Origin: Paraburkholderia edwinii
GTDB taxonomy: Bacteria; Pseudomonadota; Gammaproteobacteria; Burkholderiales; Burkholderiaceae
Direction of reading: 5' to 3'
Assembly (NCBI RefSeq): GCF_019428685.1
Contig: NZ_CP080096.1
Span: 558,001 to 622,000, forward strand
DNA: 64,000 bases
Shown: positions 27,224 through 38,000 of the stretch, one piece after another
Position numbering within the stretch: position 1 is the first letter of the stretch
Layout of the letters: each line of letters opens with the position of its first letter
The notes under the pieces: model-generated
Database searches by the model: none
What the model was told of the DNA's origin: nothing
What the model saw: the letters and a program-made list of their open reading frames with translations, nothing else
Position numbers and translations under genes: made by a program

Positions 27224-29521
27224 ATGGTGTCTGAAGCGGGAAGAACAACGCTAGATGCGCAAGGCGGCGCACATACGCAGCCTGCGGCGGGGGTAGCGGG
27301 AGGGGGAGCGGCGTCGGCCGCACGGGCGCCGTCGACGCTGGCCGACGACGCGATGAAGCGGGCGCGGGCGTTTCATGAGCGAGGCGCACTCGACGATGCG
27401 GAGCGCGTGTATGGCGACGTATTGCAAGCGGAGCCGGAGCATGCGGAGGCGCTGCATTTTCTCGGTGTGCTGCATTTTCAGCGCGGGCGAATGGAAGATG
27501 CCGATGCGGTGCTGAGCCGGTCCGTCGAGCAGTCACCATCTGCGTTGGCGCTGGCGAATCATGCATCCGTGCTCACCGCGCTCGGGCGGCGGGAAGACGC
27601 GCTTGCGCAACTCGATGCCGCATTGCGGATCAACCCGGCGCATCCGCGTGCATTGTTATTGCAGGCGGGTTTGTTGATGGAGCTGGGGCGTCCGGAAGAA
27701 GCGCTGGACGCGTATGACCGGCTGCTTAAACTCGTGCCGACCACCGTCGATCTGATTTGCGGCCGGGCTGCGGTGCTTCGGGCGCTTAGTCGTTCTCAGG
27801 AAGCGCTCGACGCAAGCGAGCGGGCATTAAGAATCGATCCGCGCTCGTTCAATGCGCACCGCCAGCGCGGGGATGCGCTGCGCGATCTGCGTCGCTTTGT
27901 CGATGCGCTCGATGCTTATGGCCGTGCGCTTTCGGTGGTGCCGAACAGCGCGGAAGTTCTCCTGATGCAAGGCTTGACGCTCGCGGATCTCGGGCGTTTG
28001 GATGCGGCGCTTTCGAGCCTCAATGAAGCAATTGCGGGTAAGCCGGACTATGTCGATGCAATTTACAACAGCGCAGTTTTGCTCGAGCGCCTCGGTCGCA
28101 ACGACGATGCGTTATCGCGATGCGACCGTGTGCTGGCGCTGAACGCGCGGCATGCTGCTGCGCTCGCTAACAAGGGCAATGTGCTGCATAGCCTCGAGCG
28201 GTACGAAGAATCGTTGGCGAGCTACGATGCGTCGCTTGAAATCGCGCCCGCATCGATCGAAACGTGGTGCAACCGGACGCAAACGCTGGTGGAGTTGCGC
28301 AAGTTGCCGGAAGCGCTGGAAAGCTGTGATCGCGCAATTGCACTCAACGATCAGTACAAACTCGCGTGGTATTACCGCGGGCGTGTTCTGCAACGTCTCC
28401 ACCGCTACGAAGAGGCGATCGTTGATCACGATCGCGTACTGGAGATCGATCCGGAACACAGGCCCGCGCTTTTCCAACGCGGCAATGCGTTGCGTTCATT
28501 GATGCGGCATGATGAAGCGCTTGTCGAATACGACCACGTGCTGGCGCTTGACCCCGACGACATCGCGACTCACTTCTCAAAGGCCTTCGTTTATCTGCAA
28601 CTCGGCGATTTCGATCGTGGCTGGCCTGAATATGAGTGGCGCTGGAAAGAAGATCAGGTGGGCAAGTACAGGAAAGCGTTCGCGCAGCCTTTATGGCTAG
28701 GCGAAGAATCGATCGAACACAAAACGATTCTGCTGCATGCGGAACAGGGTTTGGGCGACACGCTCCAGTTCTGCCGTTACGTAAAGTTTGTGAAAGCGCG
28801 CGGCGCACGCGTCATTATCGAAGTCCCGCGGGCGCTGAAGTCGATCGTTGAGACTGTCGAGGATGTCGACCAGGTGGTGGGGCAAGGCGATCCCCTGCCG
28901 CCGTTCGACGTGCACTGTCCTCTGCTGAGCTTGCCGCTCGTGTTCCGCACGAATTTGGCGTCGATACCGGCCGATGTGCCGTACCTGAAAGTTCACGAAC
29001 AACGCGTCGCGGACTGGCAGGCGCGGCTCGGCCCCCGAACCCGGCCGCGCGTCGGCGTCGCATGGTCGGGCAATCCGAACCATCTGGATGACCATAACCG
29101 GTCGATTCCGCTCGAAGAACTATTGGAGACGTTGCCCGACTCGGTCGAGTGGATCAGCGTCCAGAAGCAGATTCGCGCTGGCGAGCAGCGCTTGCTCGCG
29201 GCGTCGAGTGTGCGCGACGTCAGCGATGCGATCGGCGATTTCTCCGACACCGCGGCGCTGATGCAATGCCTCGATTGCGTCCTGTCGGTCGATACGTCGG
29301 TGGCCCATCTGGCCGGAGCGCTGGGTCGGCCGCTGTGGGTCATGCTGCCGTATCTGCCCGATTGGCGTTGGTTGCTTGAGCGCGAGGACAACCCGTGGTA
29401 CCCAGGCGCGCGTCTTTTCCGGCAGACCCAGGCTGGCGAGTGGGGCGACGTATTCGAGCGGATCAATGCCGCGTTGCAGTCCGCGCCATGGGTTGCGGCG
29501 CCGGCGGCACTGTCTATCTGA
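27224..29521 (+). CDS. TPR protein with glycosyltransferase-like C-terminal domain (paralogue 2 of 3)
   Basis: 765 residues with the same plan as its neighbours: an Ala/Gly-rich start, TPR units at ~40-480 (QRGDALRDLRRFVDALDAYG and similar), then the GT-like domain from ~490 (ILLHAEQGLGDTLQFCRYVK, VGVAWSGNPNHLDDHNRS, LSVDTSVAHLAGALGRPLWV). The C-terminal ~270 residues are closely similar to paralogues 1 and 3, while the TPR part differs in repeat count and sequence, as expected if acceptor binding has diverged. ATG 27224 has GAGAGGA upstream. The gap to the previous gene is 89 bp. Confidence 0.8.
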   Translation: MVSEAGRTTLDAQGGAHTQPAAGVAGGGAASAARAPSTLADDAMKRARAFHERGALDDAERVYGDVLQAEPEHAEALHFLGVLHFQRGRMEDADAVLSRSVEQSPSALALANHASVLTALGRREDALAQLDAALRINPAHPRALLLQAGLLMELGRPEEALDAYDRLLKLVPTTVDLICGRAAVLRALSRSQEALDASERALRIDPRSFNAHRQRGDALRDLRRFVDALDAYGRALSVVPNSAEVLLMQGLTLADLGRLDAALSSLNEAIAGKPDYVDAIYNSAVLLERLGRNDDALSRCDRVLALNARHAAALANKGNVLHSLERYEESLASYDASLEIAPASIETWCNRTQTLVELRKLPEALESCDRAIALNDQYKLAWYYRGRVLQRLHRYEEAIVDHDRVLEIDPEHRPALFQRGNALRSLMRHDEALVEYDHVLALDPDDIATHFSKAFVYLQLGDFDRGWPEYEWRWKEDQVGKYRKAFAQPLWLGEESIEHKTILLHAEQGLGDTLQFCRYVKFVKARGARVIIEVPRALKSIVETVEDVDQVVGQGDPLPPFDVHCPLLSLPLVFRTNLASIPADVPYLKVHEQRVADWQARLGPRTRPRVGVAWSGNPNHLDDHNRSIPLEELLETLPDSVEWISVQKQIRAGEQRLLAASSVRDVSDAIGDFSDTAALMQCLDCVLSVDTSVAHLAGALGRPLWVMLPYLPDWRWLLEREDNPWYPGARLFRQTQAGEWGDVFERINAALQSAPWVAAPAALSI

Positions 29522-29545
29522 CCGATCGATCGAACGAGGCGAGCG

Positions 29546-31810
29546 ATGAGACGCAACGGCGAGCGCAGCAACGTGCTGGAAGCGCATGCGGGCATAGCGG
29601 GCGAGCGGTCGGCGCTTATGCATTCGGCGATACGCGGTTCTCTGCAACGTGCTCGCACGTTGCACGAACAGGGGGCGTTGGCCGAAGCGCAGCAGTTGTA
29701 TCGCGGCGTGCTGGCGATCGAACCAGACAACGCCGATGCATTACTGTTGCTCGCCGCCGCATGCGATCAAAGCGGTGACGTAGCACAGGCCGAAAAGTTA
29801 TATGCGCAAGGACTGCGGTTCGAACGGCGGTTCGCGTGGGCATTCGCGGGCTACGGTGCGGCGCTCGTTAAGCTGGAATGCCATGACGCCGCACTGGCGC
29901 CGATCAACGAAGCGTTGCGACTGGATCCGCAATGTGTGCCGGCGCATGTTGCCTACGGCAATGCGATGCTTGGTCTCGAGCGTTTTGCGGAGGCCCAGCA
30001 GGCCTACGAGCGCGCACTGTTACTGTCGCCGGCGTTGCCCGAGGCATGGAGCAATCGCGGCAATGCGCTGCGCGCGCTCGACCGTCCGGCGGACGCGCTC
30101 ATCAGCTTCGACCGCGCTTTGCAGCTGGCGCCGCACAACCACGCGGCGCACACCAATCGCGGCCATGCATTGCGCGATCTTGGCCGCTACGAAGACGCGT
30201 TGCGCAGCTACCGGCTCGCACTGGTCGTGCGCCCACGCGTTGCGTCGCTGCTCGCATTGTGCGGAATGATGTCGCTGATGCTGGGCCGCGGCGCGGAGGC
30301 ACTCGTCAGCTACAACGAGGCGCTCGAGATCACGCCGGACGACGTCGACTTGCTCTATAACAGTTGCGTCGCGCTCGATGTATTGCATCGTCATGAAGAA
30401 CTACTGACGCGCGCCGAACGCATCCTCGCACAGGCGCCCGATCATGCCGGTGCCTGGCTCGGCAAGGCGAACGCCCTGCAGGCGCTACAGCGCTTCGACG
30501 AGGCTGCCGAGGCTTATTCCCAGGCGCTCAAGCGCGAACCAGATCTGCATACGGCATTGAGCAACCAGGGCTTCGCATTGCGTACGCTCGAACGCTACGA
30601 AGAGGCCTTGCAAAATTACGACAACGCGCTTGTGCGCCTCGGCGCGAACGCGCAGTTACTGGTCGGCCGAGCCCATACGTTGCGGCAATTGGGGCGCTAC
30701 GACGAAGCCCTGGCAGGCTATGAAGCGTCTCTCGCTGTCGAGCCAACGGACGTAGAAGGATGGAGATTGCGCGGCGGCACGTTGCAACAATTGCTGCGCT
30801 TCGATGAGGCGTTGCAGAGCTACAGCCGTATGCAGGAAGTGGAGTCGACCAAGGGACACGGACACCTCGAGGAAGCCTATTGCCAGCTGCTTGTCGGCAA
30901 TTTCGCCGATGGCTGGCGGAAGTACGAATACCGTTGGATGGATGCAGATACCGCGCGTTCGCATCGCCATCAGGACCGTCCGTTGTGGGCGGGGGGCGAG
31001 TCGCTCGCCGGGAAGACGGTGTTGCTTCACGCAGAGCAAGGCTATGGCGATACGCTGCAATTTTGCCGCTATGTGGGTCTTGTCGAAGCGCGCGGCGCGA
31101 CCGTTGTTCTCGAAGTGCCGCCGCCGCTGAAGCCATTGCTCGCTTCGCTGCGAGGCGGGCACGTCCTGGTGTCGACGGACGAAGCACTGCCGGCTTTTGA
31201 TCTGCAATGTCCGCTGATGAGTTTGCCGCTCGCGTTTGGGACAGACCTGCGAAGCATACCGGCGCCTGTGCCGTATCTCTTCGCGGATGCCGCACGGGTG
31301 AGTGCCTGGCGGCAGCGGCTTCACGCCAAGGCGCCGTCAGGTCGCCTCAAGGTCGGACTCACGTGGTCGGGCAACCAGGGGCACAACAATGATCTGAACC
31401 GGTCGCTCGCGTTCGCTGCGCTTGCGCCGCTCTTCACATTGGACGCCACCTTCGTCAGCCTGCATCAGCAGGTTCGCGAGCGGGACACGGCTGCGCTTGC
31501 GCAAAGCGGCGTCATTTATTTCGGCGCGGAACTGCGCGATTTCGCCGATACGGCTGCGCTTATCGAGAACCTCGACCTTGTGATTTCGGTGGATACGTCG
31601 ATCGTGCACCTGGCCGGCGCGCTCGGTAAGCCCGTCTGGGTACTGTTGCCGCGCGTACCTGACTGGCGCTGGCTGTTGGAGCGAGACGACAGTCCGTGGT
31701 ACCCCACGGCACGCCTTTTTCGCCAGGACAAACCCGGCGACTGGCCCGATGTCATCGATCGGGTCGCGCAGGCACTGGCGCAGCGGCTCGACTCGAACCA
31801 CCGCGGATGA
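29546..31810 (+). CDS. TPR protein with glycosyltransferase-like C-terminal domain (paralogue 3 of 3)
   Basis: 754 residues. TPR units occupy ~30-460 and the GT-like domain starts at ~480 (VLLHAEQGYGDTLQFCRYVG, VGLTWSGNQGHNNDLNRS, VISVDTSIVHLAGALGKPVW). It begins 24 bp after paralogue 2, so the two are surely co-transcribed. It is the last gene before the giant exoprotein, separated from it by 231 bp that carry the conserved GGTCCGTAAC element. It is the most divergent of the three in the SGN loop. Confidence 0.8.
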   Translation: MRRNGERSNVLEAHAGIAGERSALMHSAIRGSLQRARTLHEQGALAEAQQLYRGVLAIEPDNADALLLLAAACDQSGDVAQAEKLYAQGLRFERRFAWAFAGYGAALVKLECHDAALAPINEALRLDPQCVPAHVAYGNAMLGLERFAEAQQAYERALLLSPALPEAWSNRGNALRALDRPADALISFDRALQLAPHNHAAHTNRGHALRDLGRYEDALRSYRLALVVRPRVASLLALCGMMSLMLGRGAEALVSYNEALEITPDDVDLLYNSCVALDVLHRHEELLTRAERILAQAPDHAGAWLGKANALQALQRFDEAAEAYSQALKREPDLHTALSNQGFALRTLERYEEALQNYDNALVRLGANAQLLVGRAHTLRQLGRYDEALAGYEASLAVEPTDVEGWRLRGGTLQQLLRFDEALQSYSRMQEVESTKGHGHLEEAYCQLLVGNFADGWRKYEYRWMDADTARSHRHQDRPLWAGGESLAGKTVLLHAEQGYGDTLQFCRYVGLVEARGATVVLEVPPPLKPLLASLRGGHVLVSTDEALPAFDLQCPLMSLPLAFGTDLRSIPAPVPYLFADAARVSAWRQRLHAKAPSGRLKVGLTWSGNQGHNNDLNRSLAFAALAPLFTLDATFVSLHQQVRERDTAALAQSGVIYFGAELRDFADTAALIENLDLVISVDTSIVHLAGALGKPVWVLLPRVPDWRWLLERDDSPWYPTARLFRQDKPGDWPDVIDRVAQALAQRLDSNHRG

Positions 31811-32041
31811 CCGTGCCGCGAGGCTTTGCATGCGCCTCGGCTATATGACGCTCATGTGTCAAAAGATTCGGACTTCGCCGACGGCAATAAGGTGCGTAGC
31901 ACCGGAAATACGATTGCCATGGCGGGTCCGTAACGTCTGAACGTTTATCGCCAGCGAAGGCGATTTCGGGGAATGCGTCTGCGGGAGTGCAATCAGCGCG
32001 CCGTGGAGGCTAGCGACAATTTTGTGTTCGGGGAAGCAGAA
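31811..32041 (+). promoter_or_regulatory. Regulatory region of the giant exoprotein gene
   Basis: GGTCCGTAAC at 31925-31934 is identical to the core of the 15-mer upstream of the TPR operon (24786-24795) and in the DING/gspD region (46360-46369). It lies about 108 nt before the chosen ATG at 32042, nearly the same distance as at the TPR operon, which supports a promoter or activator role. A single TGTCAAAAG half-site lies near 31856. Confidence 0.55.
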
Positions 32042-35000
32042 ATGGCAGCACGCGCGCGCGTAGAAAAACACCTACACCAGTCACCGATCGTATTGAGGGC
32101 GAATGTTCGGCCAGTGTGCCGTGCGATTGCCGTGATGGTCGCGGCAGGCTTCGCCGCGCACGCGCATGCGGGGATGATCAACCTCGGCGCGGCGGGCGGG
32201 CGCGTGCCGGGTAGCACAGGTGGCGCCGGTGGCGGTGGCATCCCGAATCTCGGGATATCGCCGCAGCAGGCGTTGCAGGCGAGCCAGCCATCGATTCGCA
32301 ATCTCGCGAACGCGGCGCAGGGCATTGCGCAGCAAATCGCTGCGCAGCAGGCGGCGGCTGCAGCTGCTGCGGCCAACGCGGCGAACGTGCCGAATGGCCT
32401 GGCGCCGGGCGGATTGCAGGTGGGGCAAGGTGTCACGTTCAATGCGGATGGCACGCCGACGGCAACGACTTCGAATCTCAACAACCCGAATTTGTGGATC
32501 AACGCGAATGCGCCGAAGCAGGGCGTCGACTCTAGTGGCCACGTGACGGTTGAAGTCGATCAGACTTCGCAGAATGCGGTTGCGACGTGGACGACGATGA
32601 ACGTCGGCAAGCAGACGACGCTGTATTTCAACCAGTCCGCAGGTACACAGTCCAATGGCGCGAACAACTGGGTGATCCTGAACCGGATCATGGATCCGAC
32701 GGGCTTGCCAAGCCAGATTCTCGGCAATGTGAAGGCCGAAGGGTCGGTGTTCGTGGTGAACCGCAACGGCATTCTGTTTGGCGCCGGGTCGCAGGTCAAT
32801 GTGCACTCGCTGCTCGCGTCTTCGCTGGATCTGCTCAATACGACCGATACGCCGACGCAGGGCGCGAGCGACATCGTGAGTAGCAACAAGCTGTTCCTGA
32901 ATATGCAGCCGGGGACGCAAGGCGGCCTGGCGGCGCTGGAGTCGGTAGTTCAGGGCAGCAGTGCTCAAACCGGCGCGCCGAACGAGGTGCTCGGACTCGG
33001 CAACCAGGTCAAGGTGAACTCGCCGACTGACTACGTGCTGCCGGGCAATATCACGATCGAGCAGGGTGCGTCGATCACAACACAGACACAAGGCACGGTG
33101 AGCGATGGCGGTTTTGTGATGGTCGCCGCGCCGAATGTGACGAACGGCGGCAGCATCACGGCGACCGGCGGTCAGGTGATACTGGCGGCTGGCGTAGGCG
33201 TGGCTTTGCGCCCGAATCCGCTGGCGCCGCAGCAGTTTCTGCCGGAGATCAGCGGGCAGCTTGTGATTCCAACTGGCCCGACAAGCGTCATCGACATCAC
33301 GCCGGCTGGCTCACTCGTCAATACCGGCATCATCCAGGCCACACGCGGCACGGTCGATCTGCTGGGCAGCAGCGTGGCGCAGAATGGCGTAGTAGGTGTG
33401 ACGACCAGTGTGAACACACCGGGCAACATCACGATTTCGACAGTCGACGAGAATCCGGCGAACACGCCCAGCGGAACGGCCTATCCCGGCCAGCTCCTTG
33501 TTACCAACAACCAGGGTGGAGGTGCGGACGCGACAAACCGCGCGGGCCTTCTGACCTTCGGCCCGGGTTCGGTCACGACCATCATGCCGGACACGGACGG
33601 CGAGACGGCTACCTCGGCGCCGGGCACGACATTTACGCCTGGCAGTATCACGATGACAGCGGGTTCAGTGTGGTTCCAGTCGGGCTCACTGATCGAAGCG
33701 CCGGGATCGACAGTCTCTGTGGCGGCGCTAACGCCCTCGTCGGCGCTGGACGCGACCCCGCCGGGCGATACCGCTGTGCAGGGCCGCATTCTTCTTGATA
33801 CCGGCGCGACGATCGACGTGTCGGGTCTGTCAAACGTCGAACTGTCGGTTGCCCAGTCGCTTGTGACTGTGCCGTTGATCGGCGGCAACGAACTGGCTGA
33901 CTCGCCGTTGCTGCGCGACGGCTTCCTGTTCGGGCTAAAGAACGTGGTGGTGGACAGCACGCTGTCGGGCACGCGCAGCGACGGTGTGCCTTGGGTCGGC
34001 AGCCCGCTGCTCAATCTCGCTGGTCTCGTGAGCCTGATTCCGCGGACGGTCGACCAGTTGCTGGTCAACGGCGGCACGGTGACGCTGGCGGGCAACGAGG
34101 TGATGACCGCTGCGGGTTCGTCCCTGAACCTGAACGGCGGCTATGTCCATTTCCTCGGCGGCATGGTCAATCCGACACGTCTGATCGACTCGAGCGGGGC
34201 GATCGTGCCGATCGGGGACGCCAGTCCGAACGACACCTATGTGGGAATCGCCGGGCAGTTCGTCGATAACCATCCGCGCTGGGGCATCTCGAATTCGTAC
34301 TTCGACCCGCTGCTGTCGGGCGGCACGTTCGAGGGTGATTTCATTGTCGGCGGTAACGCCGGTACGCTGAACATTTTCGCGTCGAGTGCGATGGTTCTGG
34401 ACGGTGATATCACTGCGCAGGCGTTGAGCGGCTCGAAGCAGGTACAGGACAACAATCAGGCAGTAGGCGGTACGTTCAACCTCGGCGCCGACCCGTCTTC
34501 CAAGGTACCAGGTAACCTCGCCGCGCTTACACAAGGCTCCACGACCAGTACCACTGGTGAATCCGGCACGGTCATCCTGCAGAACAGCGCACCGCAACTG
34601 GATAACCTTGCGGCGAACTTCTCGATCGACACGCCGATCGACACGGCCGCACAGAACGCGCTGTCCGCCAGCGATCCGAACAATGTGCTGGCCAACACGG
34701 TCGTGCCGACCTCGACACTGTCCGACGGCGGATTCGCGAACGTGAACGTTACGGAAGACAAGATTCAGGGCACGGGCTTTGTCGTACCCGCCGGAACCCA
34801 GCTCAATCTGCAGCCTGGCGGCTCGTTGACGCTGAACGCGCCGAATGTCGCGAATGCGCAGATCGATGGCCACCTGGTCGTCCCGTCCGGCACCATCTCG
34901 ATTTTGCTTTCGGAAGATTCGACCCTCACGGCCACCCCGACCGAGGGCAACATCGTCGTGGGCCCTGATGCGCTACTGAGCACGGCCGGCCAATGGGTGA

Positions 35001-38000
35001 ACAACGACACGCAGTTTGCAGCCGGCACGACGACGGGCGACAGTGAGTTCATCAACGGCGGCAGCGTGACATTGGCCGCTGGATACGGAGTCGACTTGCA
35101 GCCGGGCAGTCTGATCGATGTGTCGAGCGGCGGCGAGGTGCAGGCCAACGGTCAGATGCTGATGAACAATGGCATTGCCCAGGGCAAGGGCGGCGGCGTC
35201 ACGTTACAGACGCTACTCGATCAGGCGGGCTACCCCGCGGTGCTGCCGACCGATCCGCTGTTGCATATGGACGGCACGATCCGCAGCTTCGGCTTCTCGG
35301 GCGGCGGCACGCTGACGCTCGAGGTGCTCGGTATCCAGATTGGCGGCGATCCGGCTGCGGCGCCGTCGTACACGACCGTGTTGCCGACCGACTTCTTCGC
35401 ACAGCAGGGTTTCGGCAACTATGTACTGAACGCCTATCTCGACGCAACCGTCGCGCCCGGCGCAACAGTCGATGTGACGCAGCAGAACCTGCTTCCCAAT
35501 GTGCAGGCCTTGCAGCAAACCGCGAGCGGCGCCAACCTATCCGGGGGCGGCCTGACAACAGTCGGCACCACCGATGCATTCGACCGGCAGTCGACAGACC
35601 TGGTGCTGACGGCCGGCGGTTATGCAGCGTGGCACGTCACGAACAGTTCGACAGGAACTGCGCCGCCAGTCGTGCCGGACTATCCGGGCGTCACCGGCGC
35701 GGTGACGATCGGCGAAGGCGCGTCCGTTGTCGCAGACGCGGGTGCGAGCATCGGTCTGGGCTCGCCTGCGCAGGTCACCGTGCTGGGTTCGCTGATCGCA
35801 CCGGGCGGTTCGATCGCGTTGATCGCCGATAGCGGCGGCGGTTCATCATTCGAGCTGACTGGGCAATACAACGGCACCGGTGGCGTCTTTACGGGCCCCG
35901 GCAAGTCGGTGTGGCTTGGACCCGACTCATTGCTCGACGTCGCGGGCGTCGCGCTGACCGATCCGTTTGCCGCTCCGGTCCAGAATGGCCTGAGTACGAT
36001 CATTCCGGTCACAGGAAAGGTGCTCGCTGGCGGTTCGGTAACCATCTCGGACGATTCAGGGTACATCGTCGCCCAGGCCGGGTCGCGCATCGACGTGTCG
36101 GGCGCGTCGGCGAATTTCGACCAGTTTCAGGCGAACAGGCAGTTTGTGTCGCAGCCCGTGTGGAGCGATGCGGGTTCGGTCACGCTGGTGGCCTCGAGCG
36201 GCCTGCTTTTCGACGGCACGCTCGACGCACACGGCGGTGCGCCGCAGGCGCAAGGCGGCACGCTGTTGATCATGTTCGATCCAGCCGTGTCGGGTACGCC
36301 GTTCGGCGTGGGGGGCAACCAGCCTTCACTGCCCGGCGCGACTGCGCTGATTATTGAGCAAAGCGGAGAATTCGTGCCCGCGGGCCTCCAGCCCGGGGAC
36401 AGCTTCGCTTCAGCCATCGGAACGCCGCCGGGCGTGCTGCAGTTTGCAGCCGACCGCCTTGACGGATCGGGCGTCTCTACGCTTGTGCTCGGTGCGCCAG
36501 CCAATACGCCACTGGCCACGCAGGGTACCGTACCGATTGCGTTCAGTGGCAACGTGAATCTGAACCTGGCGCAGGCGGTCGTCATCAACGCGCAGACGGT
36601 TGCTGCACTGGGCAGTGATGCAATCGCTCAGCTGTCGTCGACCACGACGCTTGCTTCGCTGCTGGCGAACGAAGCGAATGGCTTCGCGACCAATGGCGTG
36701 ACCCAGACCGGCACCGACGTGTCGATCACAGCGCCCTACGTGGCGTTTGTCGGCCCCACGTTTCGCGGCTCCTTTATCACACCTGTCTCTCCCATTTTTG
36801 CCGTGGGCGACGGCAAGTTGAGCGTCAACGCGTCGTTCATCGATCTGGAAAACCAGTTCCAGCTGAACAACTTCGGGCAGGCGAATTTCACGAGCAGCGG
36901 GGATATCCGGCTAAGTTCGAGCAACGCGCTGTCGCCTGGCTTACTTTTCACGTCCGGTAACCTGACGTTCAAGGCAGCCGACCTGTATCCGTCCACGGGA
37001 TCGACGTTCATTCTCGATGCGGTCGGCCCCACCACCGATGCGAATGGCGACCGCGCGCCGACCACCATCACGTTTGAAGCGAACGGCGCCTCGGACGTGC
37101 CGCTGTCCGCAGGAGGCACGCTGCTGGTCGACGCGACTGATATCGTGCAGGGCGGCACAGTGCGCGCCCCGGCGGGCAGCCTGATCTTCGGGGTCGGCGA
37201 TTCGAACGATGCCGCTACGCAGGCCCAGTTCAACTGGGGCACCAGCGCTCCGCCGCCGCTGGTCTCGACAAACTCGGTCACGTTCGCGAGCGGCAGCCTG
37301 ACGTCGGTATCGGAAGGCGGCGCGATCATTCCGTTTGGCACGACGGTTGACGGTGTCGAATGGCAGTTCAACCCGGTCCCGAATGCGAACGCAGCGCCCG
37401 ATGTGACCGCGCCGCCCTCGAAGTTCGTGGGCGCGAACGGCAGCAACGTGGCACTTAATGCAGGCGCCACGATCGACCTGTCGGGCGGCGGCGATCTGCA
37501 GGCGGCGGAGTTCGTGGCGGGCACCGGCGGCACGCGTAACGTGCTGCAGCAGTTCAGCGTGAGCTTCGCGTCGAACCCGGGCGGCACCGCGATACCGGTG
37601 AACGCGAACGGGTCGAACGTCTATGCGATCCTGCCCGGCAAGCAGTCGCCGGTCGCCGCGTATGATCCGATGTTCGCGCAGAACCTGCAGCCGTCGACTA
37701 ACGCTAACGGCTCGGCAGGCACCACCACGAAAAGCGATGGTGTGGGTCAGGCCGGGCTGAACAACGCGGTGGGGCAGTCCGTCTACCTGTCGGGCGTGCC
37801 GGGCTTGCCGGCAGGCTTCTACACGCTGCTGCCGGGCATGTACGCGACGCTGCCGGGCGCGTTCCGCGTGACAGTATCGTCCGCCACCGGCCCGGTCGCA
37901 CCGGGTGCGAGCCAGACGCTGCCTGACGGCACGGTCCAGGTAGGCGGCTACTTCGGCAATTCGCTGTCCGGCACGCGCAGCGGGACGCCAACACTGTTCG

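Noticed and set aside
30528..31295. Minus-strand frames overlapping the third TPR gene
   Set aside because: Arg/Ala-rich shadows; the plus-strand TPR-GT reading explains the DNA fully.
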